In this document: positions 1 to 9,000 of the stretch, piece after piece
Numbering within the stretch: position 1 is the first letter of the stretch
Layout of the letters: every line of letters starts with the position of its first letter
Origin: an uncultured Campylobacter sp.
GTDB taxonomy: Bacteria; Campylobacterota; Campylobacteria; Campylobacterales; Campylobacteraceae
Assembly (NCBI RefSeq): GCF_937997535.1
Contig: NZ_CALKTT010000058.1
Location: forward strand, 1-15,075
Length of the DNA: 15,075 nucleotides
Direction of reading: 5' to 3'
Notes under the pieces: generated by a model
What the model was told of the DNA's origin: nothing
Seen by the model: only the letters and a program-made list of their open reading frames with translations
Database searches by the model: none
Position numbers and translations under genes: made by a program

Positions 1-256
1 CGCTTTGCGAGCTATCTTGTTTGGGGCCAGTCTCGGGAGTGGAGAGATATTTTTCCAAAGCACTCTGAGTGTTTGGCGCGGCTGCTTGGTTTTGAGTAGA
101 TTTTTGTGCGGACGTTTTATAGGAGGCGGATCTTTGTATGTTCGCTCTATCGGAGAGAGATTGCTGTGAAGCGGAATTAAATTTATCCGCTGCGTTTAGT
201 GCATCCGCACCCAAGATCAAAGCAAAAACGGCGAAAGCTATTTTAAATTTATCCAA
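1..256 (-). CDS. Exported protein of unknown function, N-terminal part only
   Basis: An open frame without stops runs on the minus strand from a TTG at 256-254 off the left edge, giving 85 residues. I chose TTG because AAAGAG lies six bases before it and an in-frame stop lies nine codons upstream. The N-terminus is a convincing Sec signal peptide: MDKFK, then a hydrophobic core (about residues 6-20), then LNA before ADKF, with cleavage likely after residue 22. The mature part that is visible is polar, rich in Ser, Gln, Ala and Thr, and looks like an unstructured linker. No domain can be recognised in it. It is probably periplasmic or in the outer membrane. An outer-membrane partner for the secretion system would fit the place, but nothing visible shows that. 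A possible -10 (TATAAA on the minus strand, 295-290) lies upstream. Confidence 0.7.
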   Translation of the reverse strand, partial: MDKFKIAFAVFALILGADALNAADKFNSASQQSLSDRANIQRSASYKTSAQKSTQNQAAAPNTQSALEKYLSTPETGPKQDSSQS

Positions 257-543
257 ATGGAGCTCTTTATAAATGAAATTTTAATGCATTTTATACGAAA
301 GGGGATTAAAATTTTATAAAACGGCGGATGAAATTTTAAGTTCTGCCTTAAAAATCGCAAGATTTAAGTGAGCGCTTCAGAGTATATATCTTAGTCTATA
401 AAACGATCGGCGCATATTAAATTCTAAAACGCTTAAAGAAAGAGTATTTAGGCGAGATCGCGAAAGAGAGGCTGCAAGAGCGTAATGGGGCAGCGGATCG
501 AATGTAGCAAACTCCGAAAAAGTCGTTTCATTTACCGTTCCAT

Positions 544-569
544 GCGTTTCATTTTACGCCATGAAGCGT
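544..569. other. Imperfect inverted repeat (hairpin)
   Basis: GCGTTTCAT at 544-552 can pair with ATGAAGCGT at 561-569, using two G-U pairs, around an eight-base loop. No T-run follows, so it is not a typical intrinsic terminator. Together with the hairpin at 606-639 it suggests a structured transcript, but no function is assigned. Confidence 0.35.
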
Positions 570-605
570 GCCACGCACAAGCTATAAACACCGATAGAAT
601 GGGGC

Positions 606-639
606 TATCCGTCAAGAGGCGATAGGCTCTTGACGGATA
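606..639. other. Perfect 13-bp inverted repeat (strong hairpin)
   Basis: TATCCGTCAAGAG at 606-618 is matched exactly by its reverse complement at 627-639, with the eight-base loop GCGATAGG. A perfect 13-bp stem is not expected by chance in a spacer. Only a weak T-rich tail follows on the plus strand (TTTATAG), and the minus strand gives none, so it could be a terminator, an RNA stem or a protein site. No gene ends next to it. Confidence 0.6.
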
Positions 640-760
640 TTTATAGTGTGTCTTTCCGTCGTGTTTTACCTTGTTTGACGTATTTGAGACGTTTTAGTGC
701 TTTATAAGGGTTCTCTTTTTTCGACTATATTTTTTGTATATTACAGCTACACGTAAATTT

Positions 761-783
761 AAAATACATATACGTATTTTTTT
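761..783 (+). terminator. Weak AT-only terminator-like hairpin
   Basis: AAAATAC at 761-767 pairs with GTATTTT at 774-780 around a six-base loop, and the T-run continues to 783. The shape is that of an intrinsic terminator, but the stem has only one G-C pair and no gene ends upstream on the plus strand. It may be a product of composition. Confidence 0.2.
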
Positions 784-1084
784 AGTCATCATAACTACAA
801 AAGCTATAAGCCCAAAAGATGTTGTTCTTTATGATTGCAATGCTTTATGGCTTCTTTTAATGCTATGACGTGGAGTGCTTTACATCCTTATCCTTAAAAA
901 CCTCCTCTGCTTTTTGAAGCGATTTTAAATTCGGGTATGGCTTTTTAACGGGTTGCGCTATTGGGTAATGTTGTTGGGTAGTGCTTAATCGTTTGGGGCT
1001 AGTTTGTATATTTGAGTATTGCCGTCGTTAAAGAATCATCGTTATTTATTTGCCGTTTATTAGAATTTATGCCACCTTATAATG

Positions 1085-1154
1085 TTTTTAATCTTAGTCC
1101 AGTTTGGAATCTTTTGATACTTAGTACTGCGTCTTTTGATCTTAGTCCAGTTGG
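1085..1154. repeat. Degenerate tandem repeat, about 24-bp unit, three copies
   Basis: ATCTTAGTCCAGTT occurs exactly at 1091-1104 and 1139-1152. Between them lies a diverged copy containing TCTTTTGATACTTAGTACTG. The neighbouring TCTTTTGAT words are also shared, so about three units of roughly 24 bp can be drawn. This looks like an old minisatellite in the gene-free region. Confidence 0.45.
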
Positions 1155-1624
1155 CTATAGCTGCTTCGATATGTATAATGTAGCAACTGCCAGCGGTAGT
1201 ATTTTGCTTATATTGTCATCGGGGTATTACACTGGTATTCGTAATGCGATGATTTTTGCGTATATCCTCGGTTATTTTAAATGGATCTTTGTGGGATTTG
1301 CCTATATGTTTCTTGCTTAAATTTATGCCGCTTTATTTAAATTCTGCTTGATATTTATAATGTTTTTGCCATGTTGTTTAACCCCGGCTTCTTAGTTTCT
1401 TATAATTGTCGAATACTTCTGTCTAATACTTCCCTATATTGAGCATTGAGTGTTTAACTCAACGCTTTATCCACTTTGAGCAGCATACATCTCGTGTTTC
1501 TTTATATTCTTACTATGCTTTATTTGCTTGGTTCACTTATTCTTTTAATGTTTTTACTGCCCTCCGATATATTTGCAATCAAGCGGATTATGCGGATATT
1601 CTTTGCTCCTTGATTATTCTTGCG

Positions 1625-1687
1625 ATGCTTGCCATGCTTGGTTTAGTTGCTATTATGCTTACTATACTTAATTTGCTTGTTATACTT
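1625..1687. repeat. Nine-base periodic stretch based on ATGCTT
   Basis: ATGCTT or a one-base variant (ATACTT, TTGCTT) begins at 1625 and 1634, then at 1655, 1664, 1673 and 1682, so the spacing is nine bases within each run. It encodes a Leu/Met-rich hydrophobic stretch in one frame, but that frame lacks other signs of a gene. Confidence 0.3.
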
Positions 1688-2228
1688 ATGTCTACTATTT
1701 TCAGTATATACCCGATTTACTTACCTTCATTAATACTTCTATCATCATTAACCTTTATTAATATTTTAGGTGCTTGATGTATTGAGTTGCTACTTAAAAA
1801 GCTACGGCTGCTTCAAGTGCCACACTTAAGCTCTACTTTGAAATAACATTTAAGTGCCTTAACACCCTAACGTTCTAATCGCTGCAACTCTTAAGCTTCA
1901 ATGCTTGCTTTTAGTGCTATGAGTGTAAAAAGCTTTTAGAATGTCTACTTTATCCTTTTATTCACTATTTGGTCTTTTCATCGCTCTTTGACATTCCTAT
2001 ATTATTTGTTTATTTCATATTTGCTGGGTAACTGTTTTGGTGTTTGTTAGCCTTTGAATAGCTACCTATTTTACATCGCGTCTTGCATTCGGCTTTAGGC
2101 TTTGTATTTTGCTGCGCTGTGAAGTGAAATTTTAAAATTTAGAGCAGACTTCCTAGTAAAAATCCATACCGAAACTACGGCAATTTCGCATCTTGTAAAC
2201 ATTTATATTTTATTAAGCGCTCATTGGG

Positions 2229-2234
2229 TATAGT
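2229..2234 (+). promoter_or_regulatory. Possible -10 element before the 242-aa gene
   Basis: TATAGT lies 28 bases before the TTG start at 2262, just after the long gene-free region, where a promoter for the 2262-9050 gene pair would be expected. No good -35 is seen, which is common in Campylobacter. I saw no convincing Fur box here. Confidence 0.25.
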
Positions 2235-2261
2235 CGCGAGCAAAATTTTAAGGGGATAAAT

Positions 2262-2990
2262 TTGAAAAAGCATAAATACATTTTATCGCTGCTGGCTCTG
2301 CTTTCAATCGTTTTCGTTATGAAATTTCCTTTTAGCGACGATGCAATTTTAAAAAAATACTTAGACACTACCTTTCTTGATAGAGTTCGGCGCGATGATA
2401 GAGGCGGATTGCCTCCTAAATTTTATATCATAGAAGAAAACCCAACTACGGATGAGATAATGCGAACCTTAAAATTAGTGGTCGAAAATGACGTAAATAA
2501 AACCGCGATTATATCGAAACATCAGTATTTTGAGGGCGGTGGACTGATAGAAAACGTTTCGGTTGAGAGGCTAGAGCCTTTCGAAGCTTTAAAGAAATAT
2601 TACACCATAAAAGAGGCTACGAACGACATCGTTAAAGGGGGTGAATGGGAGAATGGTAAACCAACAGAACAATATGTGGATATACCCATTAGACAAGCTT
2701 TCGCGGTTCTAAGCGCTGACGAGGACCTTGTGGATATCTACGCAAAGGATAGTTTTATCAATAAGAGAAGTTGTATAGAATATAGAAAAATTTCATTTTA
2801 CGGCTCTTACGATAACTATGAAGAATACCATAATAAGGTTCTACACTACGGCAGTTATGGGGTTAATAATTTTAAGGAAGAAGTATACAACTATATAAGA
2901 TACATTTTAGATAATAACAATTACGAGGGCTATATAAAGACATTTGGACAAATAGTAAATAATTATTATGTAAATTGCAAGATAGATTAA
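2262..2990 (+). CDS. Membrane-anchored or exported protein upstream of the RTX gene
   Basis: This 242-aa protein is not recognised as any family. It starts at TTG, five bases after AAGGGGA at 2250-2256. Residues 1-5 are basic and residues 7-20 are hydrophobic, so it has either an uncleaved membrane anchor or a Sec signal. No lipobox Cys is visible near it. The rest is hydrophilic, with a Tyr/Asn-rich C-terminal third (about 174-238) and only two cysteines, C171 and C239, which could form a disulfide outside the cytoplasm. It ends 96 bp before the RTX gene on the same strand with no clear terminator between, so the two are probably co-transcribed. In the meningococcal frpDC operon the gene just upstream of the RTX gene frpC encodes FrpD, an outer-membrane lipoprotein that binds FrpC. 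The position here is the same, but homology is not shown, so a partner role is inference. Confidence 0.85.
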   Translation: MKKHKYILSLLALLSIVFVMKFPFSDDAILKKYLDTTFLDRVRRDDRGGLPPKFYIIEENPTTDEIMRTLKLVVENDVNKTAIISKHQYFEGGGLIENVSVERLEPFEALKKYYTIKEATNDIVKGGEWENGKPTEQYVDIPIRQAFAVLSADEDLVDIYAKDSFINKRSCIEYRKISFYGSYDNYEEYHNKVLHYGSYGVNNFKEEVYNYIRYILDNNNYEGYIKTFGQIVNNYYVNCKID

Positions 2991-3074
2991 GGGCGATAAA
3001 AATTCAATCGCATAGTTTTAAAGTAGTTGCGGAAAAACCGCCAAAATCCATGAACACGAATTCTTAAGATACTG

Positions 3075-3081
3075 AAGGAGG
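3075..3081 (+). promoter_or_regulatory. Strong Shine-Dalgarno site of the RTX gene
   Basis: AAGGAGG lies five bases before the ATG at 3087. It is a near-perfect match to the 16S anti-Shine-Dalgarno end, which fixes the start and suggests efficient translation of this very long gene. Confidence 0.85.
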
Positions 3082-3086
3082 ATATC

Positions 3087-6000
3087 ATGAAAGAGAATGA
3101 AAATATCGTTGAATATGATTTACCGCTAAAAGGCGACTATGCTTTAGATGTTTTGAGTTATTATATCTGGGGCAAAAGTGCCGATAAAAAACCCAAGAAC
3201 GACGAGATAGTAGATGAAAAATATGCAAACAGAAAATACGACAATACATCTATTCAGCTCAATGTTAAAGTTAGCGAATTTATGAATACATATTTTAAAA
3301 TTTATAATGCCGATATGTTTATGAAACATATCAACATCGCAACTATACCTATGTTTAATTTATTTTTTGAATGTAAAAATAAATTCGGCAACAAAATAGA
3401 TTTTAAAGATTTTATAGCTAAAAACCCTAGTAAAGTTGAAAATGGCAAATTGAACCTTGATCATAAAGATTTTGTTGAATTATTCTATAGCTACAGCGGA
3501 AAAAAAGATCTCAAAAAAGATCAAATTAAAGAAAGCGCTCAAAAGCCAAACCTTGATTTTTCTATGTATAAACAAGACCCAGATAAAGTAGAAGATTTTG
3601 CTCAAGCTGCTTTTGTGTTTGGCTCATCTAAATTCTCATTTGATACAAGAATAAAAGAAGATGGTATAAAGTATATTTTCGATATAAATGACGACGGAAC
3701 CATTACTCCCAATCGTATCGAAAATCTTAAACTTACGCTAGCGGATGATAACTTCGATTTCAAAAGTGATAGCCTTATAGCCAGTATGATAAACCCTACT
3801 TTAAGAAAAATATCAGACCCTAACGATATTGGTAAAACAGTTAAACTTCACTTTATAAATGATTTTTATGGTGAAGGAAATACCGGCGCTACTATAACTG
3901 CAAAGGAATTTGGTAGATTAAAAAATATAGAAAGCAAGAGCTTAGATTTAAGCCGTTCGAAAATGATAAATATGTGGGATAAATTTGCAAAGGCATATTT
4001 TGAATATTTTGAAAAAATATATGAATCCAATGTTATAAATTATAGTGCAGAAGGCAAATATGTCATTTATGGTGATAAGTTAGATAACTGGAATATTAGA
4101 GATACGGTTACCAAGCTTGCGGTTGATTTGAAACATAATGTTAAAATAGACGATGCTTTAAAACTATGTGTAAGCAAATTTTTTGAAATAATTGAAATTT
4201 TAAATATAACTCAATCCTTAGCCATTACTCAAGAGGAATTAATAGCTAGGGCGCAAAAGTTACCGCTTTTAGAAAAGCTCAATAATAATCTTAATCCGCA
4301 CAAAGATAGACTATCTAATGGAATTATATATCTTCTAGGCGGTGGAGCTGATACTGCAACAGGTACCGATAAAGACGATATTTTAATAGGCGGGGACGGC
4401 AGCGATACCCTATACGGCGATAAGGGGGACGATATAATCTTTGCCGGAAATAGAAGCAAGGACAAGAGTAAAGACAATGGTAGCGACATATCACCAAATA
4501 CTCTTTATGGAGGAGCAGGAAACGATAGGCTGTATGGTAGCAGCGGAGATGATACTATCTATGCCGATACCAATAAAGACTATATTTTTGTAGAAGATCA
4601 AGATGAGCTTGCCGCCAATTTTGACGATACTAATACTACGAATTATTTGTATGGAAACTCCGGTAGTGATACTTTAATAGGCTCAAGAGGAACGGATTAT
4701 TTGTATGCGGACTCTGAGGAATTTAAAGATAAAGCTACCGATACAAATACTTTGGTCGGCAAAGAGGGGGATGATCATATATTTGGCGGCAACGGAATAA
4801 ATAATATATTTGGCGGATCCGGTAATGATACCATAAGCGCAAAAGGAGTGATAAATAATATCTACACCCATAGCGATAGTATAAATGGCATGGATCAAGA
4901 TTATGCAAAAGGCGCCAGTAATACCGTAACCATTAATAGGGAAAATTCGGTCAATAAAATTTATGGCGGAAGAGGTAAAGATGTCGTAACCATAGAACAA
5001 AGTAAGCAAAATACTCTAAATTTAGGGGACGGAGATAATATCATAAATATCACCTCTGCCAGCATAAATAATATATCTACAGGAGCCGGCAAAGATACTA
5101 TCACGGTAAATGGCGGTGTGAATGTATTAAATTTAGGCGACGGAGAAAATACAGTAAATTTAACATCCCAAAATGACAATTTAAATTACATAAATACTGG
5201 TAAAGACAGAGATCAAATAACGGTAAGCGGAAACTCACACAATACTATCTATGCCGGTAAAGGCAAAGATATCGTAAGAAGCGGTAGCGGAAACGATACT
5301 ATAAATGCGGGAGACGATGATGATGCTGATGAACTATATGGTGGAGAGGGCTACGATACCTATAGCGTAAATACAAATGATATAATAAAAGATGATGATG
5401 GAAAGGGAAAAATTTATTTTCATAGAACCCATCATTTAAGCGGAGGAGTCGAAACGGAAGCCGGAAGTAAAATTTACAAAGGAGATAATTTTACCTATAA
5501 CCTTAATGGAAATACTTTAAGCGTCACGGACGATAATACCGGAGAGAAGATTACTATAAAAGACTACGATAAATATCGTAACAATGGAGGTGATCTAGAA
5601 ATAAAACTTACAGATAAAATCGATATAAGCATAGACGATGTTACCGTAGAAGAAGGCGATACAAAAAATCAAATAGCCAAAGTGAATGTTTCGCTATCAA
5701 GAGAACTGAAAGAAAACGAAACTATTAAGCTATATATGCCAAACGGCAATACTCTAGAATTTAAAGCAGGAGATCAAAATAAAACTTATGAGTATAAATA
5801 CGACGGGGACTATACTGTAAACTCCCAAAAAGAACGTAAAACTACAATATCGCCTTGGAAGATAGACTCCAGCTCAAATATATCAGCTTCCGTTAAAAAA
5901 CAAGGCTCCGTAACTATTACCGATGACGATACTCCTATCTATATAAGCACGAAAGGAAGCACCGTAGCGGAAGCCGCCGAAAAGATAGAGGGAACCATAT

Positions 6001-9000
6001 TTCTAAGCAGAGAATTGAAAACAGGCGAATACATAACTGCTTATGCAAACGGAAAAAAGATAAAAATAACCGAATCTGGGCAAAAATTCGTAGCCGCTAC
6101 TTGGAAGGATGATAAGATAGAGGAGGAGGACTCTAAATTTTATGGAGGCTTATACAATGTATCCTCTAATGCAACCGTATACGTAAATGAAAAGTCCGGT
6201 AAATTCGTAATCAAAGACGACGATAAAGCTAAAAAGCCTAACGATCCTAAATATTACGATCCGCTCGTAGTAGATCTTGGCGGAGACGGCATAGAACTCA
6301 TAAAGATGAACGGAGCCATAAATTTCGATCACGATCTAAACGGCTTTGCCGAAGCTACCGGCTGGATAGGTAAGAACGAAGCGTTTTTGGCACTTGATAA
6401 AAACGGCAACGGAGTAATAGACAACGCGAGCGAGCTTTTCGGAGACGGATCTTCTATGAACGGCTTTGAGGAGCTTAAAAAATATGATTCCAATAAAGAT
6501 GGAACGATCGATGAAAAGGATGAAATTTGGAGTAAGCTTCTTTTATGGCAGGATAAAAACTCCGATGCGATCTCAAGCAAAGACGAACTTAGCAATATAA
6601 AAGATTCACAGATCAAATCTATCGATCTGAACTACGAAAATAAAAATTTACAAAATGCGGAAAACGTAATAAAAGAGGTTTCAAAAGTTACCTTTAAAGA
6701 TGGTAAAACCGCGGAGATAGCTGACGTAAATTTCAAAGTCGATCCAAGCGACTCAAGGGCGCCTAATGTGCAGATCACTCCTGAAATTTTAAACCTACCT
6801 AACGTGTCGGCAATGGGTAATATGTATGATCTGCACTCTGCGATGAGCCTAAACGCAGCTCTTAAAACCGCACTGCAAAATTATATAAGTTTGTCGCCTA
6901 AAGATAGAAAAGCCGCGATAAAATCTCTGATTTATAAATGGGCCGGAGTTGAAAACAATCCTACTAGCGGCAGAGGCGCGATGAGCGATGCAAGGGAGCT
7001 AAATGTCTACGAAGCATTAACCGGAGAGGAATTCGTCCACGTAAGTCAAGGAAGACATCCAAATTCTACAGTATCAAGCTACCTGCATGAGCTATATCAG
7101 AGGTTTGAGGATTACGTATACGCTCAGATTGAGCTTCAAATAACCTATAAAAACGTACTGGATACCGAATATATGGTGCTTAATAACGAAACGCAAAAGC
7201 TGGATTATGATTTTAGCGCCTTTAAAAACAAGATGAAGGAACTCTATGCCGATAAAAAATATGAAGAGATGGTAAATTTAAAAAATCTAGTCAAGTCCGC
7301 TGCGGCTTATAAGCCAAATTTGACCCTAGCGTTAAGCAAAAACTTAACCGCTCTGGGTGCAGAAAATCCTGCGATATATAAGGTTTTAGCAGATAAAATC
7401 TTAAAGGGGGACGATACAGAAAATTCGATAAATGGAACCTCGCAAAGTGACTATATAGACGCCGGAGGCGGAAACGATAAAGTTTATGCGGGTATCGGCG
7501 ATGATGTTTTGGTGGGCGGCAAAGGCGATGATTATCTAGAAGGCGGCGCGGGCGACGATACGTATATCTACAATCCGGGCGATGGAGCCGATACTATACT
7601 GGATGGTGGCGGATCTGATACGATTAAATTCGGAGTCGGTATAAGCAAAGATGATATTGTAGTGACCCGTGCCGGCGATGATATAAGAATTTCATTTAAA
7701 AATAGCGAGACGGATTCTATTTTGCTGCGATACAACGCGAATAATGCGAGCTATTTTATAGAAAATTTCCTATTCGCAAACGGCGAAACGATTGGCATAG
7801 GCGAGATACGGGCTTTGAGTCTAAGAGGTACCGATGGCGATGATGTTATAAACGGAACCAATATAGACGATGAAATTTACGGACAAGCCGGTAACGACAC
7901 CCTCCATGGACAGAACGGCAACGACACTCTCTACGGAGGAGCCGGTAATGACATTCTCGGCGGCGGTGAAGGTAACGATATCCTCTACGGCGGTGACGGC
8001 GACGACAAGCTTTACGGCGGTAACGGCAACGATATCATTGAAGGCGGAGCAGGCAATGATTATCTAGAGGGTAATGACGGTAACGACACTTATATATTCG
8101 GTAGAGGCGATGGAGCGGATACGATCTATGATTACCGCGATAATGATACTATTAAATTTAAAGAGGGGGTTTCTTTAAATGATCTAATCGTAAAAAGGGC
8201 CGATGACGATAAAAATAGCTTGGAAATTTCCATTAAAGGAACCGAAGATAAGCTGACGATAAAGAATGTTTATTGGGATCAAAGATATTATAGTGGCGGT
8301 GCAATAGAGAATTTCGAATTTGCAGACGGAACGAAACTATCTCTTCATGAATTCGAAACCCAAACTGCCTTTAAAGGAACCAATGCCGACGATACTATCT
8401 ATGGAGCAAACGCTAATGATGAAATTTACGGCGGAGTCGGCAACGATATCATTTACGGACAAGACGGCAATGATACCCTTTACGGACAAGCCGGTAACGA
8501 CACCCTCCATGGACAGAACGGCAACGACACTCTCTACGGAGGAGCCGGTAATGACATTCTCGGCGGCGGTGAAGGTAACGATATCCTCTACGGCGGTGAC
8601 GGCGACGACAAGCTTTACGGCGGTAACGGCAACGATATCATTGAAGGCGGAGCAGGCAATGATTATCTAGAGGGTAATGACGGTAACGACACTTATATAT
8701 TCGGTAGAGGCGATGGAGCGGATACGATCTATGATTACCGCGATAATGATACTATTAAATTTAAAGAGGGGATCGGTAAAGAAAATATTACCTTCCAAAG
8801 GGTCGCCAACGATCTTGTATTAAAATACGGCGTGAACGATACCGTTCGTATAAATAATCAATTCAGCGGCGGTGCTATAGAGCAGATCGCGCTTGCTAGC
8901 GGAGAGTATATCACTGCTAGCAAAATCAATAAGATCATCGAGGATCTAAACGCTTACGCCTCAAATAACGGTATGAGCAATATCTCGATGGATGATATGA

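Larger units (their letters stand above)
257..2261. other. Gene-free stretch of about 2 kb, T-rich on the plus strand
   Basis: I find no convincing gene here on either strand. The part from about 700 to 2100 is strongly biased to T on the plus strand, which produces short hydrophobic open frames at 1012-1320 and 1439-1777. Both lack a Shine-Dalgarno site and start with TTG. The stretch holds hairpins near 544-569, 606-639 and 761-780, a degenerate tandem repeat at 1085-1154 and a nine-base periodic stretch at 1625-1687. No tRNA or rRNA was recognised. It may be a decayed region or may hold an unrecognised RNA. Confidence 0.6.

Noticed and set aside
1012..1320. 102-aa hydrophobic frame on the plus strand
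   Set aside because: TTG start without a Shine-Dalgarno site, in a T-rich stretch where hydrophobic frames arise by composition. It includes the degenerate tandem repeat.
1439..1777. 112-aa Leu/Ile-rich frame that resembles a small membrane protein
   Set aside because: TTG start with only pyrimidine-rich sequence before it. Hydrophobicity follows from T bias and a nine-base repeat. Kept as a question in the findings.
4229..5179. Three open frames antisense to the first RTX array (4229-4489, 4683-5009, 4961-5179)
   Set aside because: Shadows of the repetitive Gly/Asp-rich coding strand, with no start signals.
7870..8670. Two frames (7870-8067 and 8320-8670) in another plus-strand reading frame that share a Thr-rich sequence
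   Set aside because: Their similarity only reflects the 293-bp DNA duplication within the RTX gene.
7438..8771. Regular repeats as a possible CRISPR array
   Set aside because: The repeats are in-frame RTX codons without unique spacers of constant length.
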